Below are positions 36,922 to 46,893 of a stretch of DNA of 64,000 nucleotides, one piece after another. Position numbers and translations under genes: made by a program. The stretch is from Chloroflexota bacterium (GTDB lineage Bacteria; Chloroflexota; Dehalococcoidia; DSGV01). Below the pieces are notes generated by a model, which did no database searches, had not been told where the DNA came from, and saw only the letters and a program-made list of their open reading frames with translations. Location of the stretch: the NCBI GenBank assembly GCA_021787985.1, contig JAJYLG010000003.1, positions 1 to 64,000 on the forward strand, in the 5' to 3' direction. Positions within the stretch are counted from its first letter, which is position 1. Each line of letters opens with the position of its first letter.

Positions 36922-37400
36922 CGGGAACGCTCCACCTGGCGCGGCTGGCGGGACGAGTGCCCAGCGCGGGCGGCGAGCGCCTGGGCGAGCACCTTCCACG
37001 CCAGCAGCGCGCACTTGATGCGCACGGGGAATTTGTTGACGCCCTGGAGCACCTCCAGGTCGCCCAGCTCGGAGTCGGGCTCGGCGCCGCTGCTCATCAT
37101 CGCCTCGAAGGCTGCCCGCAGCGCCTCGGCCTCCGCGGCCGTCCTGCCGAGCACCGCCTCCGACATCATCGAGGCCGCGGCCTGGCTGATCGAGCAGCCG
37201 CGCCCACCCCAACCGATCGCGGCGATGCGATCGTCGTTGAAGGCGAGCTGCAAGGCGATCTCGTCGCCGCAGAGCGGGTTGAGGCCCTCTTCTGAGACGT
37301 CGGCATGCGCCAGCGGCGCGTGGTTCCGCGGGCTGCGGTAGTGGTCGAGGATGATCTCGCGGTACAGCTCATCCAGCTCGGGTTCGAGCGGCATAGCCAA
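36918..37400 (-). CDS. sufU: Fe-S cluster assembly sulfur-transfer/scaffold protein SufU
   Basis: LYREIILDHYRSPRNHAPLAHADVSEEGLNPLCGDEIALQLAF...GWGGRGCSISQAAASMMSEAVLGRT...RIKCALLAWKVL. Confidence 0.94.
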   Translation of the reverse strand: MAMPLEPELDELYREIILDHYRSPRNHAPLAHADVSEEGLNPLCGDEIALQLAFNDDRIAAIGWGGRGCSISQAAASMMSEAVLGRTAAEAEALRAAFEAMMSSGAEPDSELGDLEVLQGVNKFPVRIKCALLAWKVLAQALAARAGHSSRQPRQVERSR

Positions 37401-38616
37401 ACACCTTCGCGGTCTCTGTCAGCGCGTCCGTCAGCGCGTCCACGTCGTCGCGGCCGTTGTAGACGTAAAACGACGCGCGGACCGTGGCCGGCACGTCGAG
37501 CAGTTGCATCAGCGGCTGCGCGCAGTGGTGACCGGCGCGCACTGCCACCCCAGCGTAGTCCAGCACGGTGCCCACGTCGTGAGGATGGATGTCACCGTAG
37601 TAGAACGAGATCACGCCGCCGCGCCGGGTCGCGTCCGGCGGCCCGAAGATGCGCATGCCATCCACCTCCGCCAGCCGCCCCAGCGCGTACGCGGTGAGCT
37701 GGACCTCGTGCTCGCGCACCGCGTCCATGCCCAGCGCCTCGAGGTAATCGAGTGCGGCGTCGAACGCGATCGCGTCGGCGTAGTTGGGCGTGCCGGCTTC
37801 GAAGCGCCACGGGACCTCGTTGTAGCGTGAGCGCTCCCACTCGACCTTCAGGATCATCGACCCACCGGCGAGGAACGGCCCCATCCGGTCGAGCAGCTCA
37901 TAGCGGCCGTAGAGCACGCCGACGCCGGTCGGCCCGAGCATCTTGTGGGCGGAGAAGGCCAGGAAGTCGCAGTGGAGCGCCTGGACGTCGGTGGCGATGT
38001 GCGGCACGGACTGCGCGCCGTCGACGAGCACGACGGCGCCGAACTCGTGCGCCAGGTCGATGAGCGGCCGCAGGTCGTTGATGGTCCCGAGCACGTTCGA
38101 CATGGCGGTCACGGCCACGATGCGCGTGGCTGGGCCGATCAGACGCCGGGCCGCGTCCATGTCGAGCGTGCCATCCGGCAGCAGGGGGATGAAGCGCAGC
38201 ACGGCGCCCGTCTCGGCGGCCGTGATCTGCCAGGGGACGAGGTTCGCGTGGTGCTCCATGTGCGTGAGGACAACCTCGTCGCGCGGCTTGAGGGTGGCCC
38301 GGCCCCAGGAGTGTGCCACCAGGTTGATCGCGGCGGTGGCGTTCTCGGTGAACACCACCTCCTCGGCGCGGCGCGCGTTGATGAAACGCGCCACGTGGGC
38401 GCGCGCGGCCTCGTACAGGTCCGTGGTCTCGGTGGCGAGGGTGTGGACGCCCCGGTGCGGGTTGGCGTTGTGCTGCTCGTAGACGCGGACCAGCGCCTCG
38501 ATCACCTGTCGCGGCTTCTGGGTGGTGGCGGCGTTGTCCAGGTAGACGAGCCGTCGGCCGCGCACCTGCCGCGCCAGGATGGGGAAGTCACGTCGGATGG
38601 CGGCGACGTCCAGCAC
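37369..38616 (-). CDS. sufS: Cysteine desulfurase SufS
   Basis: IRRDFPILARQVRGRRLVYLDNAATTQKPRQVIEAL; VLVDGAQSVPHIATDVQALHCDFLAFSAHKMLGPTGVGVLYG; RAGHHCAQPLM. Confidence 0.96.
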   Translation of the reverse strand: MLDVAAIRRDFPILARQVRGRRLVYLDNAATTQKPRQVIEALVRVYEQHNANPHRGVHTLATETTDLYEAARAHVARFINARRAEEVVFTENATAAINLVAHSWGRATLKPRDEVVLTHMEHHANLVPWQITAAETGAVLRFIPLLPDGTLDMDAARRLIGPATRIVAVTAMSNVLGTINDLRPLIDLAHEFGAVVLVDGAQSVPHIATDVQALHCDFLAFSAHKMLGPTGVGVLYGRYELLDRMGPFLAGGSMILKVEWERSRYNEVPWRFEAGTPNYADAIAFDAALDYLEALGMDAVREHEVQLTAYALGRLAEVDGMRIFGPPDATRRGGVISFYYGDIHPHDVGTVLDYAGVAVRAGHHCAQPLMQLLDVPATVRASFYVYNGRDDVDALTDALTETAKVFGYAARTRAG

Positions 38617-38627
38617 GTCGATTCACC

Positions 38628-38933
38628 TCACACTTCGATTGCAATCGCGCCGTCCTCCACCACCACGCGGTAGACCTTCACCGCCCGCACTGCCGGCAGT
38701 CGGGTGACACGGCCGGTGGTCACGTCGAACCGCGCACCGTGGCGCGGACATTCGATCTCGCAGCCGTCGAGCGCGCCCTGGTCGAGCGGACCGCCGTCGT
38801 GCGTGCAGACGTCGTCTATAGCGTAGACTGCGCCGTCGCAACGGCAGAGGGCGATCCGTTTCTCGCCGATGTCCAGGACACGCACGGTTCCCGGAGCAAG
38901 CTCGTCTAGCCGGCCGGCCGGATGGAGGGCCAT
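38628..38933 (-). CDS. Rieske-type [2Fe-2S] ferredoxin
   Basis: DDVCTHDGGPLDQGALDGCEIECPRHGARFDVTTG: CTH...CPRHGARF Rieske pattern. Confidence 0.9.
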   Translation of the reverse strand: MALHPAGRLDELAPGTVRVLDIGEKRIALCRCDGAVYAIDDVCTHDGGPLDQGALDGCEIECPRHGARFDVTTGRVTRLPAVRAVKVYRVVVEDGAIAIEV

Positions 38934-38936
38934 GCC

Positions 38937-40175
38937 CTAGCCTTGCTCCTGCACCTTGCGGGTGACCGCCGCGCCCACGTGCTCGCGCAGCGGCTCATAC
39001 GGGACCCGCCCGAAGACCTGCATGAGGAAGCCTTCCACCAGCAGGCGCGTCGCCTGACGTTGTGGCAGGCCGCGCGACTGCAGGTAGAAGAGCTGCTCCG
39101 GGTCCACCGGGCCGGCCGAGGCGCCGTGGCCGCAGCGCTCGACCTCGCTGGTTAGGATCTCGAGCACCGGGTCGGCCTCGGCGCGGGCGCTGTCGCTCAG
39201 CAGCAGGTTGCGGTCCTCCTGGTTGGCGTTCGCCATGCGGGCCGAGGGGTTGATCCGGACGAGGCCGTAGTAGGCGGCCAGCGCCTGGTCGGCGACGGCC
39301 GACTTGTAGAACAGGTCACTGAAGCTGCGCTCGCCGAAGTGGTCCTGCAGGGTGATCACGTCCATCTGCTGGCGGCCGGAACCGAAGAAGCTGCCCAGCA
39401 TCTCGCTGTGCGAGAAGGCGCCGTCGAGCCGGGCGTCGAGCCAGAGCTTGGCGAGGCGGCCGCCGATGCCCACCTGCAGGTCGCGGTAGCGCGCGTGGCC
39501 GCCCAGCACCACGCGATTGTGGGCGATCCAGGCCGCGTCTCCGCCGAGCTCCTGCACGGTGTAGAGGTCGAGCTGAGCGCCGTCGTCAACGAAGACCTCT
39601 CCCAGCGCGGGCAGCAGGCTCTCGCCCGTCGCGCCGGACGTTAGGTAAAGCACGACGGTAGCGCGCGCGCCCTGCTCGACGTGGATCAGGTGGCGGAAGC
39701 CGGCCAGCTCGCCCGCGAGCCTGGGCCGGTAGCGGATCACCACCGGTTCTTGCAGGTCACGGTCGCGCGGGATGCGGACGTAGACGCCGTCGCTCCAGGC
39801 GGCCTCGGCCAGCGCCTCGAACTTGCCGTCGGAGTGGCCGACGAGCAGGCCGAGCCGCTGGCGCGCCTCCGTCTCGCCGAGCGCCTGATGCAGCGGCCGA
39901 GCGAGCGGCGCGCCCGATTCCACCGTGATCGCCCGACCAGGCGGCGTGCGCAGAAAGCGCAAGGCGAGCGCGCCGGGGTCGAGCCGACCCAGGTCGGCGT
40001 AGCGCCATGCGCGCTCACGCGGGGTGGGGAGCGGCAGATCGTTCGCGGCCGCCGCGGCCTGCTGCCGCCGCTCCGTCAGCCAGGCAGGCTCGCCCAGCGC
40101 CTGGGAGCGCGCGACCAAGGCATCGGTCTGCAGGGGGGTCAGCTCGGTCGTCGTCCCCGCGATTGCGTTCGTCAT
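38937..40175 (-). CDS. sufD: Fe-S cluster assembly protein SufD
   Basis: Position and C-terminus: ADPVLEILTSEVERCGHGASAGPVDPEQLFYLQSRGLPQRQATRLLVEGFLMQVF. Confidence 0.93.
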   Translation of the reverse strand: MTNAIAGTTTELTPLQTDALVARSQALGEPAWLTERRQQAAAAANDLPLPTPRERAWRYADLGRLDPGALALRFLRTPPGRAITVESGAPLARPLHQALGETEARQRLGLLVGHSDGKFEALAEAAWSDGVYVRIPRDRDLQEPVVIRYRPRLAGELAGFRHLIHVEQGARATVVLYLTSGATGESLLPALGEVFVDDGAQLDLYTVQELGGDAAWIAHNRVVLGGHARYRDLQVGIGGRLAKLWLDARLDGAFSHSEMLGSFFGSGRQQMDVITLQDHFGERSFSDLFYKSAVADQALAAYYGLVRINPSARMANANQEDRNLLLSDSARAEADPVLEILTSEVERCGHGASAGPVDPEQLFYLQSRGLPQRQATRLLVEGFLMQVFGRVPYEPLREHVGAAVTRKVQEQG

Positions 40176-40197
40176 CAGCGCCGTATCCTCCCTCGGC

Positions 40198-41598
40198 TCA
40201 GCCGACCGATCCTTCCATCTGCAGCTCGATGAGCCGGTTGAGCTCGACCGCGTACTCCATCGGCAGCTCCTTGACGATCGGCTCGACGAAGCCGTTGACG
40301 ATCATCTTGGCGGCCTCTTGCTCCGGGAGCCCGCGGCTCATCAGGTAGAAGAGCTGCTCCTCGCCGAGCTTGCCGACGGTGGCCTCGTGGGCGATGGTCA
40401 CGCGGTCGGCGTCGATCTCCATCGTCGGGTAGGTGTCCGAGCGTGAGTCCTCGTCGATCATCAGCGCGTCGCAGCGGACGCTCGAGGTGGCGTCGCCGCA
40501 CTCGGGATACACCTTGACGAGCCCGCGGTAGGAGGTGCGCCCGCCACCCTTGGAGACCGACTTGCTGACGATCATGCTCGTCGTGTTCGACGCGGCGTGC
40601 ACGACCTTGCCGCCGGCGTCCTGGTGCTGCCCGGGACCGGCGAAGGCGAGCGATAGGATCTCGCCGTGCGCGCCCGGCTCCATCAGGTAGACGGACGGGT
40701 ACTTCATGGTCAGCTTGGAGCCCAGGTTCCCGTCGACCCACTCCATCACGGCGTCGGCGTAGGCGACGGCGCGCTTCGTGACCAGGTTGTAGACGTTGTT
40801 GCTCCAGTTCTGGATGGTCGTGTAGCGGACGCGGGCGCCGCGCTTGACGATGATCTCGACCACGGCGCTGTGCAGCGAGTCCTCGCTGTAGATGGGCGCC
40901 GTGCAGCCCTCGACGTAGTGCACGTACGAGCCCTCGTCGGCGATGATGAGCGTCCGCTCGAACTGGCCCATGGCCTCGGAGTTGATGCGGAAGTAGGCCT
41001 GGAGCGGGATGTCGACCTTGACGCCCGGCGGGACGTAGATGAACGACCCGCCGCTCCACACTGCGCTGTTGAGCGCCGCGAACTTGTTGTCCGCGGGCGG
41101 CACGACCGTCCCGAAGTACTGACGGAAGATCTCGGGGTGCTCTTTGAGCCCCTGGTCGGTGCCGAGGAAGACGACGCCCTGCTTCTCCAGGTCTTCGCGA
41201 ATGTTGTGGTAGACGACCTCGCTGTCGTACTGGGCGCCCACGCCGGCGAGAAACTTCTTCTCCGCCTCCGGGATGCCGATGCGGTCGAACGTGCGCTTGA
41301 CGTACTCGGGCACGTCCTCCCAGGAGCGGGCGTCGCGGTCGGTGGCGCGGACGTAGTAGAAGTACTCGTCGAAGCGGATCTCGCTCAGGTCGCCACCCCA
41401 GCTCGGCATCGACTTGGTGTAGAAGATGTCGAGCGCACGGTGACGGAGCTCACGCATCCAGTCGGGCTCGCCCTTGATGCGCGAGATCTGGTCGACGATT
41501 TCGTGCGACAGACCGCGGCGCGAGCGGAATACGGGCTCCTCGGCGTCGTGGAACCCCCACTTGTACTCGGAAACGATGTCACGGGCTTCCGTGGTCAT
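40198..41598 (-). CDS. sufB: Fe-S cluster assembly protein SufB
   Basis: [58 protein letters not shown]...[36 protein letters not shown]. Confidence 0.97.
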   Translation of the reverse strand: MTTEARDIVSEYKWGFHDAEEPVFRSRRGLSHEIVDQISRIKGEPDWMRELRHRALDIFYTKSMPSWGGDLSEIRFDEYFYYVRATDRDARSWEDVPEYVKRTFDRIGIPEAEKKFLAGVGAQYDSEVVYHNIREDLEKQGVVFLGTDQGLKEHPEIFRQYFGTVVPPADNKFAALNSAVWSGGSFIYVPPGVKVDIPLQAYFRINSEAMGQFERTLIIADEGSYVHYVEGCTAPIYSEDSLHSAVVEIIVKRGARVRYTTIQNWSNNVYNLVTKRAVAYADAVMEWVDGNLGSKLTMKYPSVYLMEPGAHGEILSLAFAGPGQHQDAGGKVVHAASNTTSMIVSKSVSKGGGRTSYRGLVKVYPECGDATSSVRCDALMIDEDSRSDTYPTMEIDADRVTIAHEATVGKLGEEQLFYLMSRGLPEQEAAKMIVNGFVEPIVKELPMEYAVELNRLIELQMEGSVG

Positions 41599-41623
41599 CC
41601 GGTTTACTCCTCTCCCCTGCGCA

Positions 41624-42388
41624 TCAGGCCGGCGCGCCCACCGGGATGAACGGGTCGTAGCCCTTCGCCTCGACCTCGTCGGCCAGCTCGCGGCCGCCAC
41701 TGGTGACGATCCTGCCGGCGTAGAGGATATGGACGCGATTGGGCGTGATGTAGTTGAGGATGCGGTTGTAGTGCGTGATGAGCACGACACCCAGATCCGG
41801 TCCCAACAGTCGGTTGACGCCCTCTGCGACGATCCGCAGCGCGTCCACGTCGAGGCCCGAGTCCGTCTCGTCGAGGATGGCGATCTCGGGCTTGAGCACG
41901 GCCATCTGCAGGATCTCGGCACGCTTCTTCTCGCCGCCGCTGAAGCCGTCGTTCACGTAGCGGCGCGCGAACTCGCGGTCGACCTTGAGCTTGGCCATGG
42001 CGTCGTTCAGGAGCTGGGTATACTCGCGGACCGGCACGTCCTGGCCGCGGCGCTGGTTGAGGGCGTGGCGCAGGAAGTTGACCAACGTCACGCCGGGTAC
42101 GGCCGCCGGGTACTGGAACGAGAGGAAGAGGCCGGCCCGCGCCCGCGCGTCGGGTGTCCAGTCGGCGATGTTCTCACCCCGGTAGCGGATCTCACCCTGC
42201 GTCACTCGGTAACGCGGATGGCCCAGGAGCGCCGAGGCGAGCGTGGTCTTGCCGGAGCCGTTGGGCCCCATGATGGCGTGGACCTCACCCTTGCTCACGA
42301 CCAGGTCGATCCCCTTGAGGATCTCCTTGTCGTTGACCTCGACGTGCAGGTCGTGCACCTCGAGCGTGGGCGTTGCCGATTCGGTCAT
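41624..42388 (-). CDS. sufC: Fe-S cluster assembly ATPase SufC
   Basis: [39 protein letters not shown]...[44 protein letters not shown]. Confidence 0.97.
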   Translation of the reverse strand: MTESATPTLEVHDLHVEVNDKEILKGIDLVVSKGEVHAIMGPNGSGKTTLASALLGHPRYRVTQGEIRYRGENIADWTPDARARAGLFLSFQYPAAVPGVTLVNFLRHALNQRRGQDVPVREYTQLLNDAMAKLKVDREFARRYVNDGFSGGEKKRAEILQMAVLKPEIAILDETDSGLDVDALRIVAEGVNRLLGPDLGVVLITHYNRILNYITPNRVHILYAGRIVTSGGRELADEVEAKGYDPFIPVGAPA

Positions 42389-42423
42389 TGCGTGCTCCAA
42401 CCGTCCTTCAGACTTCGTCTTGC

Positions 42424-43095
42424 TCACCTCGCCTGCTCGGTCGCGACGCCGGCGGGCACCGGCTCGGCACGTTGCGGCAGGCGGATGACGTATTCGCACA
42501 GCGCGGCGCCGCGCACCGCGGTGCCGACCTGGTCGACCTCGGCGCCCAGGAGCAGGCGGATAGTCCGCTCCTCGCTGGCGCAGACGGCGGGTGTCGCCAT
42601 CGCCGCCCGCCGGTGTGGGCAGGAGACGTTGAACAGGTGATACCCGTCTGGCCGGCGCTCCCAGCCGCTGAGCAGGCCCTCCTGCTGGAGCGCCGTCACC
42701 AGCGACTCGATCCGCTCCTCCAGCGAGCGGCCGCCCACCTGGTGACGGTACTCGTCGACCATACGGTCGCTCAGGCGGCTCAGCACGGTGTCTACCAGGC
42801 TCTGGCCCTCGTCGCCCGGCGCGAGCGCGCACAGCTCACCGAAGAGCCGCTCGACCAGGCGCGGGTAACCGGTGCTGGCCAGCTCCATCGCCTGTTCCGT
42901 TGGGAAGTAGACGAAGTGCGGCCGGCCGAGGCCCGACTTCTCGGGCTGATAGGCAACCAACCCCTGGGCGGCTAGGATGTCCAGGTGACGCCGCAGCGCC
43001 GGCTGCGCGATGTCCAGCTCATCGGCCAGCTCGGAGACGGTCGCCTGGCTTCGCGCGCGCAGGATCTCGAGGATATGTTCGCGAGTCGACTTCAT
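42424..43095 (-). CDS. sufR: SufR-like HTH regulator with C-terminal cysteines
   Basis: MKSTREHILEILRARSQATVSELADELDIAQPALRRHLDILAAQGLVAYQ; CPHRRAAMATPAVCASEE...GAALCEYVIR; upstream of sufC. Confidence 0.82.
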   Translation of the reverse strand: MKSTREHILEILRARSQATVSELADELDIAQPALRRHLDILAAQGLVAYQPEKSGLGRPHFVYFPTEQAMELASTGYPRLVERLFGELCALAPGDEGQSLVDTVLSRLSDRMVDEYRHQVGGRSLEERIESLVTALQQEGLLSGWERRPDGYHLFNVSCPHRRAAMATPAVCASEERTIRLLLGAEVDQVGTAVRGAALCEYVIRLPQRAEPVPAGVATEQAR

Positions 43096-43247
43096 CGCTG
43101 GTCACCACCGGGAGCCCTTCGTTCCCAGTCTGGCACGGGTTCGGCCGGCTTTCAAGCCTTTCGTGCATTTTTTGTTGAAAAACTCGCCGGACCGTCGCGG
43201 GTGGCCTCCGCGGTTGTGGCCGGACCCGGCCGCCACCGATACTCCGC

Positions 43248-44363
43248 ATGATGAGGACGGTTGACCTGTATGCCGTGCTCGGGGTGCGCCGGACGGCGAC
43301 GGATGCCGAGGTCAAGATCGCATATCGCCGCCTCGTCCAGGAGTGGCACCCCGACCATAACCCGCACCGCCAGCAGGCGGCCGAGCGCTTCACGCGGGAG
43401 CTGAACCGCGCGTTCCAGGTGCTATGCGACGCCCGGCGGCGGCACGACTACGATCGCGCGGATCCCACGGCGGGTCTGGCGAGCGGGGTGCGCGGCGATG
43501 GTCGGCCGTGGAGCGCCAATGGCTCCGCCTCCGGCGACGGTCGCGCGTTCGGTTCGGCTCAAGGTGCGGGCACGGGAGCTGCCGACTCGGCGGGTGCGCC
43601 GGGCAGCCGAGCGCCTGGGCCAGGGGGGCGGGGCGAGCCCTCGCGTCCGCGGCTGCTCGTGGCCCCGGCGCATGTCGACCTCGGCGCGGTGCGCCCGGAC
43701 GAGCGCGTCACCGTGTACCTCGCCGTCGGCAACCTCGGCGGCGGCACGCTGCGCGGTTGGGCCGAGGCGGACGTGCCCTGGCTGCACGTGGAGCCGCGCG
43801 ACTTCTACGGGAACCAGGCGCACGTGGCGCTCCGTCTGCTGTGGGGCGAGGCGTCCGGCCTCGAGGCCGGGCGACGGCACGGCGCGCTCGTGCGCGTCCA
43901 TGCCGAGGGCTGCGAGACGGCGCTGGTGACGCTCGTCGTCGAGACCGTGGCGGCGGTGCAGCGGGCGAGGAGCGCGAGCGAGCGGGACGACCGTCCGCCG
44001 TCCGAGTTCTCGCCGAACCCGCGGCGCCCGCGTGTGCGTCCGCTCACGCTTCTGCCGGAGCGAATCGAAATCACGGGAATCCGCGCGGGCGAGTCACGCT
44101 CGGTGTCGGTGACCGCGTTCGCCACCGTTCCCAAGCTGTTCGATGGCACGGTGGAGTCGCGCTGTGCCTGGGTCATCACCGACGGCCACCTGCGCTCGCT
44201 GGAGCCGGGGGTGGCAAAGCTGGTCTTTCGCGTCGAGGTCCCGGACGTCTGGGACGGCGCGGTGGACCTCGAGACCAGCGTGCGTGTGGAGTCGCGCTTG
44301 GGCGTCGCCGACCTGCCGATCCGCGTCCGTGGCGGGGAGCCGTCCCGCGCAGGCTCTCGGTAG
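43248..44363 (+). CDS. J-domain protein with two C-terminal beta-sandwich-like repeats
   Basis: DLYAVLGVRRTATDAEVKIAYRRLVQEWHPDHNPHRQQAAERFTRELNRAFQVLCDARRRHDYDR (HPD present); then two ~90-aa VDLGAVRPDERVTVYLAVGN / IEITGIRAGESRSVSVTAFA units. Confidence 0.85.
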   Translation: MMRTVDLYAVLGVRRTATDAEVKIAYRRLVQEWHPDHNPHRQQAAERFTRELNRAFQVLCDARRRHDYDRADPTAGLASGVRGDGRPWSANGSASGDGRAFGSAQGAGTGAADSAGAPGSRAPGPGGRGEPSRPRLLVAPAHVDLGAVRPDERVTVYLAVGNLGGGTLRGWAEADVPWLHVEPRDFYGNQAHVALRLLWGEASGLEAGRRHGALVRVHAEGCETALVTLVVETVAAVQRARSASERDDRPPSEFSPNPRRPRVRPLTLLPERIEITGIRAGESRSVSVTAFATVPKLFDGTVESRCAWVITDGHLRSLEPGVAKLVFRVEVPDVWDGAVDLETSVRVESRLGVADLPIRVRGGEPSRAGSR

Positions 44364-44426
44364 GCGGAGCCTGATGGCCGCCCGGCCCGTTGCCGCTTTG
44401 CGACCGCCATCCGTAGTGTGGCCGGC

Positions 44427-45155
44427 ATGAACGAGCGGACGCCACTCCACCTCCAGGGGCGGCCGGGCGATGTGGCGCCAGTGGTGCTGCTGCCTGGCGA
44501 CCCGGGGCGCGCCGAGCGGATCGCGGCGCGGCTGGAGCAGCGGCGGCAGTACACGGCCGTCCGCGGGCTGCCGGGCTTCACGGGGGAGTACGGCGGCCGG
44601 CCGGTCAGCGTCCAGGCGACCGGGATGGGCGCTCCCAGCGCGGCAATCGTCGCCGAGGAGTTGCTGATACTCCGTGCGCGCGCGCTGGTGCGCGTGGGCA
44701 CATGCGGCGGCACGAGCGACGCCACTCCGCCCGGCTCGCTGGTAATCGTCACGGCGGCGGTGCCGCTCGACGGGACAACGCGGCAGTACCTGGGCGGCGA
44801 CCCGTTCGCGCCCACCGCGTCTCTCGATGTGGTCGAGGCGCTGCGGAGGGCGGCTGCGGCGCACCGCGCGCCGTACCGGGCCGGCCTCGTCTGCACGGAG
44901 GACGCGCTCTACGCGGAGGAGCACGAGCATGCGGCGCGCTGGGCCGCCCGCGGTGTGCTGGCGCTCGAGATGGAGTGCTCGGCGATCTTCACGGTGGCGG
45001 CGCTGCGTGGTGCCCGCGCCGGCGCGGTGCTGCTGGTGACGAACCGGGCGGCGGAGCACGCCCGGCTCGAGGGCGAGGCGATGGAGCGGGGCACCGACCT
45101 GCTGCTCAGCGTGGCGCTGACGGCCGCGCGGGCGCTGGCCGGAGGGGAGCGATGA
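44427..45155 (+). CDS. Nucleoside phosphorylase (uridine phosphorylase/PNP-like)
   Basis: VVLLPGDPGRAERIAARLEQ; VQATGMGAPSAAIVAEELL; LVRVGTCGG; VLALEMECSAIFTVAALRGARAGAVLLVTN. Confidence 0.9.
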   Translation: MNERTPLHLQGRPGDVAPVVLLPGDPGRAERIAARLEQRRQYTAVRGLPGFTGEYGGRPVSVQATGMGAPSAAIVAEELLILRARALVRVGTCGGTSDATPPGSLVIVTAAVPLDGTTRQYLGGDPFAPTASLDVVEALRRAAAAHRAPYRAGLVCTEDALYAEEHEHAARWAARGVLALEMECSAIFTVAALRGARAGAVLLVTNRAAEHARLEGEAMERGTDLLLSVALTAARALAGGER

Positions 45156-45227
45156 CCGCTGGGGCGTGATGCCCTGGTCTGCTCGCCACCACGGAGACGA
45201 GCCGGGGCGCGTGGCATGGCTGGGGGC

Positions 45228-45262
45228 TTGACAGTGGCCGGACGATTCGGAAAAATGCGAAC
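45228..45262 (+). promoter_or_regulatory. Sigma70-like promoter immediately upstream of arsR
   Basis: TTGACA (45228-45233), 17-nt spacer, AAAAAT (45251-45256), 6 nt, ATG; TTCG-N8-CGAA half-sites flank the -10. Confidence 0.65.
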
Positions 45263-45631
45263 ATGAAGCGTTTACCTGCCGAGCTCGTCCCCGAGACGGA
45301 GCTGCGACTCCTGCGGGCGCTGGGCAACCCGGTGCGGCTGGCCGTGGTAGCGGCGCTGGCCCGCAGGGGCGAGTGCGTGTGTGGGGAGCTGCTGCCGGAC
45401 CTGCCGATCGCCGCGTCGACGCTCTCGGAGCACCTGTCCGCCTTGAAGGAGGCCGGGCTGGTTCGCGGTGAGGTGCAGGGGCCCTACCGCTGTTACTGCC
45501 TCGAGCCGGCGGCTTTGGACACCCTTGCTCGGTACCTGGGGCAGCTCGCCGCCCGTGCCCGCGGGAGCGCGCCCGTGGCAGCAGCTCCGTACCGCGTCGT
45601 CGCGGACGACTGCTGCCCGCGGCTGCACTGA
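45263..45631 (+). CDS. arsR: ArsR-family metalloregulator
   Basis: ELRLLRALGNPVRLAVVAALARRGECVCGELLPDLPIAASTLSEHLSALKEAGLVRGEVQGPYRCYCLEP; ECVC motif and C-terminal CC; next to arsM. Confidence 0.9.
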   Translation: MKRLPAELVPETELRLLRALGNPVRLAVVAALARRGECVCGELLPDLPIAASTLSEHLSALKEAGLVRGEVQGPYRCYCLEPAALDTLARYLGQLAARARGSAPVAAAPYRVVADDCCPRLH

Positions 45632-45695
45632 CCGTGGCTCATGTGGCGGATCTTCTGTGCGGGTGCGCTTCGGAATTTCTCGAAGGAGGGAAGCA

Positions 45696-46475
45696 ATGGC
45701 GGACGAAACTTTCGGTTGCTGCGGAAGCGGCGCCGGGCCCAAGGCGCAGCCGGTGGCGCTTCGAGAGGGCGACGCCGGACAGGTGGACAGCGCGCTGATC
45801 AAGCTGCACGTGCGGCAGGTCTACAGTCAGCGGGCGAGGGGCGTGTCGGGAAGCTGCTGCCCTTCGAACGTTGCCGAAGAGGTGGGGGCGGATCTGCCGG
45901 ACACGGCAGTGAGCTACGGCTGCGGGAACCCGCTGGCGCTGGGTGAGATGCGGCCGGGCGAGGTGGTGCTGGACCTGGGAAGTGGCCCCGGGCGCGACTG
46001 CCTGCTGGCCGCGCGTGCGGTCGGCGCGACCGGGCGTGTGATCGGCGTGGACTTCTCTGACGACATGCTGGAGCTGGCGCGGCGCAACGCGCGTGCCGTC
46101 GGCGCGACGAACGTCGAGTTCCGCAAGGGTGATATCGAGGCGCTGCCAGCAGAGGACGCCGGCGTCGATGTGGTGATCTCCAACTGCGTGATCAATCTGG
46201 CGCCGGACAAGCGGGCCGTCTTCCGCGAGGCGGCGCGCGTGCTGTGCCCGGGAGGTCGCTTCCACGTCGCCGACGTGGTACTGCTGCGCGATCTGACGGC
46301 CCCGCAACGGGCTGACCTGGATGCCTGGGCTGGCTGCGTGTCCGGCGCGATCGCCGTCGATGAGTACCGGGCCGGGTTGGTGGCGGCGGGCTTTCGCGAG
46401 GTGACGATCGACGTGGAGCCCGGCGCGAGTGGGGGCGCGTGGGCGTCGGCTCACATCCGCGCGGTGCGCGGGTAG
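45696..46475 (+). CDS. arsM: Arsenite S-adenosylmethyltransferase
   Basis: SYGCGNPLALGEMRPGEVVLDLGSGPGRDCLLAARAVGATGRVIGVDFSDDMLELARRNA; ISNCVINLAPDKRAVFREAARVLCPGGRFHVADVV; WAGCVSGAI. Confidence 0.95.
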   Translation: MADETFGCCGSGAGPKAQPVALREGDAGQVDSALIKLHVRQVYSQRARGVSGSCCPSNVAEEVGADLPDTAVSYGCGNPLALGEMRPGEVVLDLGSGPGRDCLLAARAVGATGRVIGVDFSDDMLELARRNARAVGATNVEFRKGDIEALPAEDAGVDVVISNCVINLAPDKRAVFREAARVLCPGGRFHVADVVLLRDLTAPQRADLDAWAGCVSGAIAVDEYRAGLVAAGFREVTIDVEPGASGGAWASAHIRAVRG

Positions 46476-46893
46476 GTACAACTTGCATCTGCCGCGCCTA
46501 CGGTTGGTCGCGGTGGGCGAATGTATGCTCCGGCATGGGTTCGTGAACTTGTCGAAATCAGCGAAACGGGTCTGGTGGGCCGCCGCCCGGCCGGTCAGCC
46601 GCAGGGTGCAGCTCTGGGATCCGCTGGAGCGGCGGACGTTGCCGGTAGCCGCCATCAGGCCCCAGGCGAGCGCGCATGAGCCTCCCGGGCCCTGTCCCAG
46701 CACCAGCGAGAGCCTGGCGGTGGGACAGCGTTCGGCTGATCGGAACCGCGTTCCCGACCGAACGTTGCAAGCGACACGCCTGGCTTGACGAGGCCGCGAG
46801 CAACGCGGCTCGCGTGACGCCGGCTGTGGAAGCTCACACGCGCAGCGACCACCGATGGCGTTGGGATACGTTATGCTGCTTCTGGAGCGTGGC

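Noticed and set aside
46476-46893. Several 60-120 aa ORFs on both strands between arsM and the coiled-coil gene
   Set aside because: Mutually overlapping, no recognisable motif; could be decayed sequence but I cannot support a call.
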